DNA of 43,625 nucleotides. Origin: Priapulus caudatus (lineage: Eukaryota; Priapulida; Priapulimorpha; Priapulimorphida; Priapulidae). The position numbers and the translations under genes were made by a program. Where the stretch lies: contig NW_014577333.1 of assembly GCF_000485595.1 (NCBI RefSeq), forward strand, positions 94,897 through 138,521. Reading direction: 5' to 3'. Below the pieces are notes generated by a model. That model was not told the origin of the DNA. It searched no databases and saw only the letters and a list, made by a program, of their open reading frames with translations. Below, piece after piece: positions 22,161 through 34,030 of the stretch (within the stretch, counting starts at the first letter, position 1; each line of letters opens with the position of its first letter).

Positions 22161-22618
22161 ATGCTATCACTCGAGGGGAGAGAGATTCAAGAATTTTAGA
22201 CAGGGGGAGAGGTAATGGTAGACCAGTATACGTGAATGAAACGACGATGCTGAGGCCAGGGAAAAGATATAGAATCCCTGGATGGACTTATGCTGACGAT
22301 AGAGTATCCAAAGCGAAGCATGTAAGGCTAGTGCTTATCCCAGAATTTTAAAAGCTGGAAACACAGGGGAGTCGGGTGGAACAGACGGTGTTCCCGAGGC
22401 ATGTGATGAAAGTACCCTTGGTTATCTCCCACACAGGAGAGAAGCCTACCCTGTTGTTGGAGTATCAAGTGGGGGAACTCAAACCAGTGGAGTTGAGTGA
22501 GACACATCAAGGACAGCAGTTGGTGAGCGTTCTGGACGGCATGGCACCCACCAAGTTAGCTGATCACCTACAGAACCTACTAGATAGAGTAGATACGTAC
22601 GACTCGGTGTTAAATTGA
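22157..22618 (+). pseudogene. Post-protease linker of Pol, copy B
   Basis: Two short ORFs in different frames. The first (22157-22351) contains RPGKRYRIPGWTYADDRV and the second (22376-22618) contains ISHTGEKP and ends LADHLQNLLDRVDTYDSVLN. In Ty3/gypsy Pol this region joins protease to reverse transcriptase and normally ends in an LPDHLQDL-like helix just before it. Frames are offset by one-base indels near 22155 and 22350. Reverse transcriptase should start right after 22618 but does not. Confidence 0.65.
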
Positions 22619-22619
22619 G

Positions 22620-23460
22620 CACCGGAAGGGACAGCATCACCAAAATGCGGGTGCTTTGTCACGTAAGAGAGTGGGGAAATGCTCTAAAGAGAGCTGCGCA
22701 GATAGCAGGCATGAAAGGATGGGAGAGGATGCGCGATCAGCGATAGAGATGCACTCAGAGGAAGAGGAAACGCACGTTTAAGAGGAAGAAGAAGTAGTAG
22801 CGATGAACCACCCAGCTGACGAGAGTTGGCGGACGAGAGGTTTCTACATGGAGATATGAACCACCCAGTCGTAATGGGAGGAGAGACAATTCTTCATGTG
22901 AGGATAAGGAGCAGCGTGGGCAGGTGTTGGTAGTGACTGAGGGAGAGGGAGAGGATCGCAGAGAAAATCCCGAGAATTAGGGGGAAGACCATGATGTATG
23001 GAACCCGGAAAATATTTGGAGATTACAGGATAAGGAACTTGTGATTGTTTTCTTCAAGGAACGAAAAAAAGCGGCGTTGGACAGACCTGCGTTTGCAGAA
23101 ATTGCAGGAATGGGATCGGAGGCAAAGGCGTACTGGGGACAGTGGAATCAATTAGAGGTGCAGGAAGGTCAATTGTATAGACGTTGGGAGACTCTAGTCA
23201 CGCCGACTCATCCCATACTTCAGCTGGTGATACCTAAGGAATTGCAAAAAGAAATAATTCAGCAATTACATTACCATCGTACAGCAGGACATCAAGGAGA
23301 GAAACGGAGTAGAGCCAGCATTTAGCAACGGTTCTACTGGCCACACTACACGAAGGATTTCAAGAGATGGTGCCAGTACTGCACTGTCTGTGCTCGGAAG
23401 CAACCTGGAAAAGGGTTGAGAAGGGAAAGGTTAAAACAGTCGGGGGTAGGAGCGAGTTGA
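22620..23460 (+). pseudogene. RNase H tail plus integrase H2C2 finger, copy B
   Basis: Immediately after the deletion junction, QHHQNAGALSRK matches the HxNADALSR end of Ty3/gypsy RNase H and is followed by a Cys-containing KCSKESC. The frame is then broken by stops. It reopens at 23041-23325 with the pre-integrase linker (WGQWNQLEVQEGQLYRRW) and the first half of the finger (HYHRTAGH, 23269-23292). One in-frame TAG at 23323-23325 precedes the RFYWP motif and the CTVC pair. Nothing resembling the integrase DDE core follows; stops and the 3' LTR come next. Confidence 0.75.
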
Positions 23461-23544
23461 GAAAGAAAAGGGGAAGGCAGAGGAGAAGTTGAGGGGAGTA
23501 AAAGTAGAATTGGAAGACAAAGGCGTATCCGAGGGCGGATACAA

Positions 23545-23560
23545 TAGAAGTTGGGGGAGT
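23545..23560 (+). other. Polypurine tract
   Basis: AGAAGTTGGGGGAGT directly before the 3' LTR start at 23561. It is the expected plus-strand primer, interrupted by two Ts. The same sequence precedes the copy A 3' LTR. Confidence 0.6.
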
Positions 23561-24584
23561 TGTGGAGATTTCGGGGGGTGTGTAACTCACAGGAGCAGTA
23601 GACTATCAGGATGCATAGATTGAACTCGCAGTATAGATAGAATAACCATATATTGACTAGAGAGACGATGAAATATAGACCGCACATAAATATATCAACA
23701 TACACCTGGGCGCAGCCATCTTGGATCATACGGAGGGAGGTCCAGAGAAAACAAGGAGTGTATACGGGAAAAGCGATAACGCATAATATAGAGTATAATA
23801 ATCAACGCTGTTATGTACTATTGGTCATCATAATATACAAGGAGATTTGAATAGAATGAATAGTCTAGGTTGTCGAAGAGAGGAATATTTACTTAGAAAC
23901 GAATTGCATCAGATGGTGCAATAATCGTACCAGCCACGGGTTGCGTCAGCAGGTGAAACGATTTCACCAGCGAACGAAATCTGCGCAGTGTTTTGACAAC
24001 GCATGCTAAACAACGGCACGTAGGGGGGCGGTGCCAGCTAGGTATATAAGGCGCGCCGAATCGCAGAGCAAGGGCGTTATTTTTCAGGTCTAGGTAGGAA
24101 GAAGAAAAAGAAGAAGAAGAAGAGGAAGAAAAGAAAGAGGGAGAAAGCACTTTAGGTCTCGAGGAGAAAGATAACAGAGGGAATAGAAGCATGGGTTTTC
24201 AGGTAGGTGAAAACTGGAGAACAACGGGAGAGGGGAATAAAACGGGAAAGGAGAAGAACGGGATTTCAGTTTGGGAGAGCCAGGAGCGACTACGAGTGAG
24301 ACACCCGTGAAGGCTGCCTAGGTCTACGCGAAGCGGGGACAAACGTGAGAGGGGAAGACGAAACGAGGGGAATTATTTGTAAACTAGTAGGAAGCAATAA
24401 AACTATAACCGTACAGTTAACCGAATATAACTGTGTTCTGTTCCACTGGTACTACCTGTTATTTGCTACGTGGCATCACCGTCCTGCCTAACGGCAGGAG
24501 CGAACACTGAATCCAAACAACTAGCACACGCGTTAACTATATAACGCCTGTCGTACCGTAGTCGGCTACCCCTAGGGCCACTAC

Positions 24585-24585
<1 letters not shown>
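23561..24585 (+). repeat. 3' LTR of copy B
   Basis: 1025 bp from TGTGGAG to CACTACA, with TATATAAG at 24043-24050 and AATAAA at 24396-24401. It lacks the MITE and the tRNA-like insert found in the 5' LTR and shows scattered substitutions from it. The element is therefore old or recombinant. It ends in a TAG array. Confidence 0.93.
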
Positions 24586-24637
<52 letters not shown>

Positions 24638-24698
24638 ACTAGTAGTAGTAGTAGTAGCAGTAGTAGTAGTAGTAGTAATATAGTGGTAGTAGTAGTAC
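24586..24698. repeat. TAG array flanking copy B
   Basis: GTAGTAG repeats continue the trinucleotide array found left of the element (18833-18893). This shows that copy B sits inside a TAG microsatellite. Confidence 0.95.
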
Positions 24699-24792
24699 CG
24701 ATTACTCGCCGACTCACACGACTAGAGCAACACTGGACCCTCGTCCCAAGTATGTCTTAATCATCAGCGAATTTAACCGTGATATTTATCTG

Positions 24793-24930
24793 TGTATCAC
24801 CGGCTATACGAATTTTATACCAGCATACACATACAGCGATGTGTTTGTTGGCTATACGGATATTATGCCAGCATACGCTTACATCCATGTATCACCGGCT
24901 ATACAGATATTATTCCAGCATACGCTGTTA
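24793..24930. repeat. 48-bp minisatellite, three copies
   Basis: Three head-to-tail units of 47-48 bases share TGTATCACCGGCTATAC, ATATTAT and CCAGCATAC words. GGCTATAC recurs at 24802, 24850 and 24897. The units differ by several substitutions. Confidence 0.8.
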
Positions 24931-25447
24931 GCCGCGCGCGGTTTGCGAAGGAGCTATAGCTCTCGTGCGCTATAGTGCTCGTATTCTCTCGTGTAGCCAA
25001 ACACAGTCGCCGCCGCCGCCGCTATTGTGATCGTCGTCGCTGCTGACATGACCTCTCAGCAACTGTAGTCGCCGACCTTTGCGCTTCTTGCGCGGGAAGG
25101 CGCGCTACAGTTGAGAAAATTTTACAGGTAGTCGCAATTAAGCGCTAATTCTATGGGCATGCAGACGCCGCCGGTTCCCCTGAATGCAACCTGCCTAACA
25201 GTTTCCTGCGCCAAAGGAAGATGTGAGCCGGCAGAAATCCGCAGCGTAACGCGAATAATCGACGTCGCAAAATATAGATCCTAATTGAAGATAGCGAGCA
25301 TGCGATTGCGCTACTCGCGGGAATACACGCAGTCGAAACAAAGTAGACGCACCGAAGATCTTACACTAGAAAATGCAGCTGCCGTACATAGTGCGGTAAT
25401 ACATTAAGAGAAAATGTTCAAAAGCTATTTAGAGAAAAACGAATGAC
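24931..25447. other. Unannotated sequence
   Basis: Includes a CGCCGCCGCCGC run near 25010. No gene is recognised. Confidence 0.5.
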
Positions 25448-25459
25448 ATGATGATGATG

Positions 25460-25514
<55 letters not shown>
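25448..25514. repeat. GAT trinucleotide array
   Basis: About 20 copies of ATG/GAT with one interruption. The all-Met and all-His ORFs here are artefacts. A looser GTGCGT-rich tract follows at about 25590-25780. Confidence 0.95.
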
Positions 25515-25779
25515 AATGACACGTAATAATGTGGCAGTGTTGATTCTGAATTTTACGTTTTGCAGCTGCAGCCACGGTTCTGTACGTGTATTCGTGTCTG
25601 CGTGTGTTCATATCGATATGTATTTATATGCGTGTGAGTGTGCGTTCATGCGTACGTGCGTGTACGCGCATATGTGTGCGTGCGTGTTAACGTGTGTGCA
25701 CATGTGGGCGTAGGGCATATGAATAATTGCGTACATTCGGGTGAGAGCGTTGTGTGCGTGCTTGCGTGCGTGGTAAGAT

Positions 25780-27691
25780 GAAGCTGCACTTAGGTATCTG
25801 TATGCGTTAAATACCTAAGCATTTTTTATTACGTTAGATGCCAATCTATAAGTCATGATATTCGTTTATGATATTAATTAAACACCTGTTAAATCTTCAG
25901 CCTATATACGAGGATACGCCTTATATATGAAATCATATTGTGTACCATTATATGCTGCCTTTATTTTTGCTTGTGCAAACTAAACACGTCTATATTGTAC
26001 GAAGTTTTGAATACTAATTATCGTCCAAAATACGCTGACGGGCCCGCGTTATAATTATTATATACAGCAGGACAAAATATTTGTTTTATCGATGTTCGCC
26101 CGGTGATGTGTCTTTGCGTGTTTGTCGTGACAGGTTGTCCGCATACTCGCTCGATAGCGCAAAGCACGTACATCGCTAGCTATGTACCTGCATGTTGACA
26201 GAGGAAGAGGCTGCACACACACTCGGCCGTATTGCTTTCAACGATATTCTGTATACATTTACCCGCATCCATCAACTACAAGGGAATGCTTGCTGAAGTG
26301 TCCTGACACACAATACTATCTACATCAACTTTATCCAAGTTTATGAAAACATTCGAAGAGCAGCTGAAATTAGTAACGAGTTTAACGTATAGAAGTATAT
26401 TGTTTCATATACCGCATTCAAATAATATTGACTATATATAAATGAATATATATATATACATATATATATATAAATATATACATATATTCAAAATTATCTA
26501 GTTTTCGTTTTCGCAATTATATATTACACTGATAAAATCTTTTTCCAGGAAATGTGTAAATAGTTGTAATAGTATGTAAAAATTGTTTGTAACGTAACAG
26601 GTATTGGTGACACGATAAATTTGTTAGGATATCACGAAAACAGGCTTTCTCCAAATTGTATATTGAGATAATTAGGTGAACAACTAGCCCTACCGCTGGC
26701 ACAAGTAAGTAAAGGCAACCCTATTACTATTGCAATAATCGTACAAAATGCGTTTTACCAATCTAAGTTGAAGAGGTCAACATATATTCTACTAACCGAG
26801 CGATTCATACAGATACGCGCATTAAGGACAAGGCAGCCCGAGTAAAATATTCACTTGTATTTTCAATGATAGCCTAAAGCTTACATAGTTACCAACCAAC
26901 ATGTGCCTCTGCCTATAGCGGTTAATAAAGCCCGAGTGAGTTTGCTGGGCGCACGCCGGCTGCATGTTTGCCGATCCCAACAATTATGATAACTGGATCG
27001 TTTTCTTCTGCTCTTGCTTGGTTGCAATCAGCTGAAGATTGCGGCAACGCAATTTTTATCATTACTAGTCTTCTCCGCTCTGTGATGAGTGGTCATTGCA
27101 TTGCTGGCATCGCAGCCAAGATGCACTGTCTCTCTGATTGCTATACACAGGTAATTACAGAGTCGCTGTGCAGCCAACGCGTAGACACTGATGTTTGAGT
27201 TTGGGGAGACCGTTATGACGTGGTTTGAAACTGTTGCATTGATCGCTGGTAGCTTGTTTATGGTGCCATAGTTATTAATGATGGTGATCACTATCGCTAT
27301 GACAGTATATATAGTTGATGTTTATGTATCTTAGTTCACCATCGTAACCGCGGTTACTGTAATTATGTTACCCAGCTAATTGCGTGGTGCTAAGCATTAA
27401 GTACAATAGACTAAATTCATCAAATTTGCGTCCAGGCGCGTGCCGTATATTTGCTGTAAAAGTGTCCGTTTAGTTAACGGAGATAACGCTGTTTGCTGTC
27501 TTAACAGCACTTTCATCTGTCTCCAGAGACTTACAGATGCCGATCAGTTTATTTCGAAACGTTGTAAGTTTGGGTAATTGATTTCAAACAGTTAGAATCT
27601 CTTAGTGGCCTAACCATATCACCCGAGCGCTAGAATACACCCTTTAAACACTGTGTATGTAGCTAGCCTACATCCTTAATCCGTCAACAAG
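25780..27691. other. Unannotated AT-rich sequence
   Basis: Nearly 2 kb without a supported gene. An ATATAT-rich self-complementary patch lies at about 26430-26490. A 76-codon ORF at 26968-27198 has no recognisable domain. Confidence 0.5.
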
Positions 27692-28003
27692 TACCCACGT
27701 TAAAGAGGTGTAAGCGCTTCCCACGTCACAGAGGACAAAATTTTCCCACGTTACAGAAGATTAACCCATCCCACGTCACCGAGGAAGAAATTTCCCTACG
27801 TTACAGAAGATTAAACCATCACACATTATAGGGGTAGAAAATGACCGCACATTACAAAAGAGATAATGTACGCGCGTGGCAGAGGAGAAAATCAACGCAT
27901 GCTACAGAGGCGAGAAACGCTTCCCGCGTTACGGAAATTAGAAAACATTCCTACATTTGCTACAGAATAAAAATTTTCTCTGCGTTACAGAGGAGACGAT
28001 TTT
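27692..28003. repeat. 25-bp degenerate minisatellite, about 12 copies
   Basis: Successive units of about 25-28 bases are built on CCACGTTACAGAGGA followed by an A-rich stretch and TTTTC or CATC. The best units are 27721-27745, 27746-27770, 27771-27795 and 27796-27820. Later units drift. Most keep an ACGTYACAG-like core. Confidence 0.85.
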
Positions 28004-28371
28004 AGCAGGGGCAGAATTTCTTTCGGTGAGTACGTCTGTAAAAAATTATTCTGCACTATCGCTGGAACGATTAATAATCGGTGTAGACGCCGTAGATAGT
28101 GAAAAATGCAAAAAATACTTCATTTAGTAACATTTTGATGTTGCAAGCGAGATGCCTGACACTTGCATTTTGTTCTACTACAATTGGATTCGGGCCTCTA
28201 ACAACGGACGTCTTGTCGAAAATAGGTTGTCGTCCATTTCCCATGCACAGTCATGGCTTCATTTATTTCCTCTACGGCTAGAAACTCTCAATGCGTAGGT
28301 ATAATTCTAGGTCGGACTTCATTTGAAGTTACATGTTGAGATTACATGGATTCCTCATACGCAATAATTGT
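28004..28371. other. Unannotated sequence
   Basis: Lies between the minisatellite and the foldback element; no gene is recognised. Confidence 0.5.
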
Positions 28372-28468
28372 ATCAGGAGTGAATAATAATCAAGAGTCCA
28401 TAATAGAAAATAGAATTTTCTATTATGGGCTCTTGATAATAATAGATCTATTATTATCCACTCCTGAT
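28372..28468. mobile_element. 97-bp nested foldback element
   Basis: Outer 19-base arms starting ATCAGGAGTG pair with one mismatch (28372-28390 with 28450-28468). Inside, a 21-base stem (28391-28411 with 28415-28435) closes over a 3-base loop with one mismatch. A perfect 22-bp palindrome occupies 28436-28457. TGT occurs on both outer sides, which could be a 3-bp target duplication. A miniature element or a structured transcript are both possible. Confidence 0.7.
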
Positions 28469-29231
<763 letters not shown>

Positions 29232-29636
29232 TGGTGTGTTATCTAGAATTATCAGAAAGCCGTCATTGCCTCGCACGCCAACACCTACATACAAAGCGAC
29301 ATGCACATCGAATATAGTGTAATAACTGTCACAAGTGGACGCTACTAAAATAAATTGGCCACGCAACAGGGTGGCATAGTCCTGGGCGGGCTGATTAACT
29401 ATGGTAATGAACGCTTTCGAATCGGCTCTTTAGCATAGACTAAAGTGAATAGCGTTTACATCGGGATTAAACACTCCACGTTTTGCCCAAGAAGCGCCCC
29501 CCGGGGTTTTATGAAAAACCAACTGTACACGTGATTATTTTCGAGACCGATATGATCGCAAGAGTAACCTAAATGTAAAGGTAGTCACACGCTCAGAATA
29601 TGGTCAGGGTTGATGCTCTTCCATCCGCACGCATAC

Positions 29637-29637
<1 letters not shown>
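29232..29637. other. Unannotated sequence
   Basis: No feature is recognised. Confidence 0.5.
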
Positions 29638-29674
<37 letters not shown>

Positions 29675-29752
29675 CACACAACACACCACACACACACACA
29701 CACACATATATATTTATTTATTTATTTATTTATTTATTTATTCATTTATTTA
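29638..29752. repeat. CA array followed by TTTA array
   Basis: CA repeats to about 29704, then TTTA repeats to about 29752. The arrangement parallels 4922-5065. Confidence 0.95.
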
Positions 29753-29755
29753 TAT

Positions 29756-30499
29756 ACACGCGCGCAAGAAACATGCACACAGCAGAAGATAAGCATGCAG
29801 ACAAACACTGCACAGCCACGGCGCATACCCGCGTGGTTCAACACGCGGCTGGTGCAGCTCATGTCTGCAGGCGGACGCATGTAGAAGGTTAGGTGCTGCG
29901 CTCGCTCGAGCACAGTGTCGTACGTACGCCGAGCCGGTAGCCGGTGCTGATAGATTATCGTGTCATCGCTTACGTCAGATTCAAGTGTTACACAATGCGA
30001 CCGTGCCGTGGCGTGCCTACTAATAGCTTATGAGGCGACCGCACGTATACACAGACGCCTAATGCATCACGCTGTAATGCCACGCGACGTTTCAAAGGGC
30101 CAGGGTACAAACTGATGTAGAGTTTAGACGGCTGCAACTGTGAGGCAATAGCAAGTCACACTAATGCAGCTACATATAAACCGATTTCTCTTCGGCTTTT
30201 TCTTCTCACGCGGCTGTAGCGAAGATTTTAAAAATGGTTTCTATTCGAGAGGGAGTTATTTTCTCCACGGAAAAACGCAAACGGCGTGAGGAAACCTGCG
30301 TTAAATATCAAACATGCGTGATCACCGACTTTGGATTACTCCAGGTGCGTGTGTGGTTGCCCTATTTTCCCGGCTCTTAGCAGGCAGCCCAGTGAGCACT
30401 AGTACTCTTACTGCAATTATTATTATACGACGATGCTTGGAAAGGTGCTCACCATCATAAATGCGAGCGTATTCGTGCGTGAGTGTACGAAGCTAAAGT
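29756..30499. other. Unannotated sequence
   Basis: Moderately GC-rich; no gene is recognised. Confidence 0.5.
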
Positions 30500-30523
30500 G
30501 GGAGAGAGTAAGAAAGCGAGAGC

Positions 30524-30557
<34 letters not shown>

Positions 30558-30704
30558 GGGCGAGAGAGAGAGAGAGCGCGCGCGCGAAATCGAAAGCGAG
30601 AGCGAGAGAGATTGAGATAGAGAGAGAGAGAGAGAGAGAGAGAAGAGAGAGAGAAGAAGAGAAGAGAGAGAGAGAGTGTGTAAGGTGATGGAGTGAGTGA
30701 AGAC

Positions 30705-30752
<48 letters not shown>

Positions 30753-30753
30753 A

Positions 30754-30786
<33 letters not shown>

Positions 30787-30909
30787 TGTGTGTGTGTGTG
30801 TGGTGTGTGTGTGTTGTGTGTGTTGTGTGTGTGTGTGTGTGTGTGTGAGTGAGTGAGTGAGACACACAGAGAGAGAGAGAGAGAGCGAGAGAGAAAGAAA
30901 ACGAGAGAG
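30500..30909. repeat. GA microsatellite with internal GT segment
   Basis: About 400 bases of GA repeats with GCGA variants, interrupted by GT repeats at about 30785-30847. The long Leu/Ser-rich minus-strand ORFs (for example 30423-31013) are repeat translations. Confidence 0.95.
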
Positions 30910-31348
30910 TCAGAAGTTTTCTCCTGAAATGTCATGACTTCGCGAACATTCGGCGGCGGCGACGCTGAAAAACTAACAACCTTGTTTGTAACTTGCAGCG
31001 CGCGGCGCGCCAATCATTACCATTACATTAGAGACCGGCCAATAAACGAGCGAGCAAGCCGCCACCAGCAAGTAAACCGCACGCGCGCAACCCGCGCCCA
31101 GTGTCCGGCGCTCTAATATGAAATAGTCTCATCAAAGTTACACGAGTCTCTCCGAGTGAGTGACGAACGCACGGCTTAGGTTGGAGCGCCGATGGACGGT
31201 CACGCTGGGCTGATGTGTGATGAGGTGGTTCGGTGTGTGCGCACGGCGGGTCTGTACGTGCTCGCGTGCGAAATGGTTTTTGCGGTGAATGGCGTTGTTG
31301 CGTTTTACTGAAGAAACGCAGACTGCCTTTAATACATTTCCATATTAA
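30910..31348. other. Unannotated GC-rich sequence
   Basis: CpG-containing unique sequence with no recognised gene. Confidence 0.5.
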
Positions 31349-31600
31349 CGATGTACCACCCCCGCACGCACACACGGCGCGCCTGCATTCTAGCTTTTAA
31401 AAAAAAAACAAACACAAACCAACAAACCACCACACACACAACTGCACACACAACAGATGCACACACACAACACACAGCAACAGACGCAGACACGACCAGA
31501 ACAACCAATACCACACACACACACCACAACCACACACAGACGACATTCCACACACACACACACCAATCCAAGCATCACCACACACACAGATACTATATAT
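31349..31600. repeat. Degenerate CA-rich tract
   Basis: CACA words mixed with CAACA and CAGA variants after an A10 run. The opening GATGTACCACCCCCGC resembles 11561-11578 (GATGTACACACCCCCGC). Confidence 0.8.
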
Positions 31601-31616
31601 TAATATTATATATATT

Positions 31617-32700
31617 GCGTTAGTGTGGTCGGCGTCGCGTCGCATACGTTTAATGGAGTGCGTGTGTGATGCGCGCGCGGTGCGCGCAGTGCGTGCGTCT
31701 GCTGCAAATTGTGAGGAGCAAGTGCCCGTCGTGATCACTGCTTAATGAAGTGGGAATTCTTCCCGCCAAACGATTTGCTTCAGATAAAATCCCGCCGCTG
31801 GCATTTGTCGTTCCAATCAGTACATTACGGCATAAAGGCGACCACTGACAAAATCGAACGAACAATGCCGATCGTAACAAACAGCGGCTTCTACTTTCGA
31901 TGTCGTCCCTCACTTTATCGTCGCTGCGCTGCGCGCTCCCCAGGCCGTGTAGCGCCAAGTCGAGTGGCCTATGGAAAAGAAATTTACTCAAACGGCCAAC
32001 ATGGACGTGTGACAGGCTAAATACAGTGTAGTTAGCGCCTTCGACCGCGCGATACGGTGATTTAGCATTGAACCAGTCTATTTCGGCCTTAAGCCAAAGG
32101 CAATCGCACAAACTAGAAACGCAAGGAGTAATTAGATAGGAATATCGTTACATGCTAACTACAGACTGGCTGCTCAACGGCGCTGCTGCTGCTCGGGCGG
32201 ACAATCGCGTCACTCACGCACATAGCACGGATGTCAAACATTACGGGCCCACAGCACACGTACAAAGCATCGCAACATGCACCATGCAAGCCCGCACTCA
32301 AGCGAGGCCCCCACGCGCGAACGGCACGCACGTCGCCGATTCGAACCAGAGGTCCCTCTGTGTGTATAACGACGCGCCCCGTGTAACATCGACCACAACC
32401 GCCACCAGTATAGCGGCACATGAACCAGCGCGTGAACAGCTATTGATAAGTCGTTATTAGGCAACACTACACAAGTACCAGCGTCGCGAGAATCTGCTAC
32501 GACGTGCGTGCGTCGGTGCGGCTTGAGCACATGCGTGCTGAGGCATGAGCTGCATTGTGATGCGGTGCGTCCGATTGTACCCGTGTGGGGTGCAGTGCAC
32601 TACGGGACATGCGATGGCGTCTAAGACAGTCGAGGGCGCGCTAATAGCAAGCCGCGTACGTGCAGCGTCGCGTGCGTGCGTGCGTAGCTTGCTTCATTCA
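31617..32700. repeat. Duplicated block C, copy 2, partly inverted
   Basis: 31617-32245 follows 17908-18470 on the same strand with frequent indels. About 32315-32375 is instead the reverse complement of about 18483-18545; for example CGCACGTCGCCGATT here corresponds to AATCGGCGACGTGCG there. From about 32480 forward similarity reappears (GACGTGCGTGCG). Later sequence matches only loosely. Forward-reverse-forward order is unusual for a simple duplication. Confidence 0.65.
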
Positions 32701-32939
32701 TGCATTTGCACTTCATACCAAAAGCGATTCATAGTGACAAATAGAGACGTGGACAGCCTGTCGCAGCTGATGCGCCTTGGTGTCGTACTGCTAAGATATG
32801 TACAATCGGTGAGGAGCACCCCAAAACATTACTAACGTAATGAGTGAGGCTCGAGCGCGTTAAGCGTGTCAGACATAAGATGATGCTGAGCGCAAACGAG
32901 AGTTCCCACTCGATTTACTTCTTGAGCGTTATAAGTGGT

Positions 32940-33480
32940 ACACATTCGCTGAGCATGGCGCCCTACATGAGACAGCCATATAAGAGCACAGACAAATAAA
33001 AACCGGAGCGAGAGGCGAGCCCACACATCTATAGAAGCAGGCATGAGCGCGCAGCCAACATCACTAAGACCGAGCCAGGCATGGAGGAGACACAATAGAG
33101 ACAGACCCAGGTGATTAAAGTAGGAGCACAGCAGTAACATAGAACCGAGTATATAGGAGAAGCGAGCGCAGCATATACAATGCCAGTTTGAATGGATGCG
33201 ACAAGCATAAAGAAGGCCAGGATGTACGCGAGCCAGCAATAGAGTGAAGCGAGCCAGTGATCGAGCGTAGCGCAGCATATACGAAGCCGAGCACATGAGC
33301 TTGTACGCCCAGCATCACCTTAAGATGCACCCGCTCACACAATATACCTGGAACGAAGCCGAGGAGATCCACGCATCAATACACACGCAATGCCTCGAGA
33401 TGCGCAGTCCAGCAAACATATATAGCAATGACAGATATAAGATCGAGTCCATCAGGATACGGAAAGAAACCGAGTAGATA
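32940..33480. repeat. Possible highly degenerate array of an AGCCAGCATATAGAA-like unit
   Basis: Variants of GCGAGCCAGCATATAGAA, the motif ending block C copy 1 at 18812-18829, recur irregularly. Examples lie near 32975, 33025, 33165, 33225 and 33270. The pattern is loose and could be noise. Confidence 0.3.
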
Positions 33481-34030
33481 GAGGCGACACCCAAACTATA
33501 GCACATCAGATGAGAGCTGGACGAGTGCGCACATCCAATCAGAAGACATGCGCGCAGTCACATGCATCACACATCAGCCCAACTCTGGCGACCAGTGATG
33601 ATGAGGGCGGCAAAATCGCTGTGTGCGCCGCTGCTAGGTGACAGCGCGAGTTAACAAAGCACGGTGTTTGTCACGCGTAAACGCTCGACGCGAAACGCGC
33701 CTGTCGGTTAGAAATAAACGACGACAAGCTGTGAGCAAACGACAGCACGCCCGCGACCGGCACTGAGACGGCCCGACTGAGCCGACTGGGCGCCAGCGCG
33801 CGCGCACGCGTAGAGCGACCAACGCAGTTCAACGCGAATTCGACGTACACGGCGGGGCCGCGCGCTTTATCTCCGTTATCTCGAACAAAAACACCGCCAC
33901 CGGCCGCACGCAACGACCTACGCGCACACCCAGCTAGTGATTACGGCGCACCGCACACAGGCGAGAGACCGTCCCCCGCCCGCAGTCGGCAACATAACGA
34001 GCACAGTACTAGATCATAGTAGTAGATCGA
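33481..34030. other. Unannotated GC-rich sequence
   Basis: CpG-rich with no recognised gene; several overlapping short ORFs reflect high GC content only. Confidence 0.5.

Larger units (their letters stand above)
18894..24585 (+). mobile_element. LTR retrotransposon copy B (Ty3/gypsy type, Gag-protease deletion derivative)
   Basis: A 5692-bp element with both ends intact: LTRs starting TGTGGAG and ending CACTACA, a primer binding site 7 bases after the 5' LTR, and a purine-rich stretch before the 3' LTR. Internal order is gag, protease, linker, RNase H tail and integrase H2C2 finger. That order, and the protease and integrase motifs, place it in the Ty3/gypsy group. Reverse transcriptase, most of RNase H and the integrase core are absent, so it could move only with proteins supplied by a relative. 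GTAG on both sides (18890-18893 and 24586-24589) fits a 4-bp target duplication but is uninformative inside a TAG array. Confidence 0.93.

Noticed and set aside
22430-22448. HTGEKP, the linker of C2H2 zinc fingers
   Set aside because: There are no C2H2 cysteine/histidine pairs around it; it lies inside the retroelement Pol linker and is a chance resemblance.
30423-31013. 196-codon Leu/Ser-rich ORF
   Set aside because: It lies over a GA microsatellite; alternate frames give equally long ORFs.
31650-32111. 153-codon minus-strand ORF
   Set aside because: It lies in the noisy second copy of block C, and the frame is not open in the first copy.
32330-32355. GATTCGAACC, resembling a tRNA T-loop on the minus strand
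   Set aside because: The flanking bases cannot form the T stem and there is no A box or acceptor stem.
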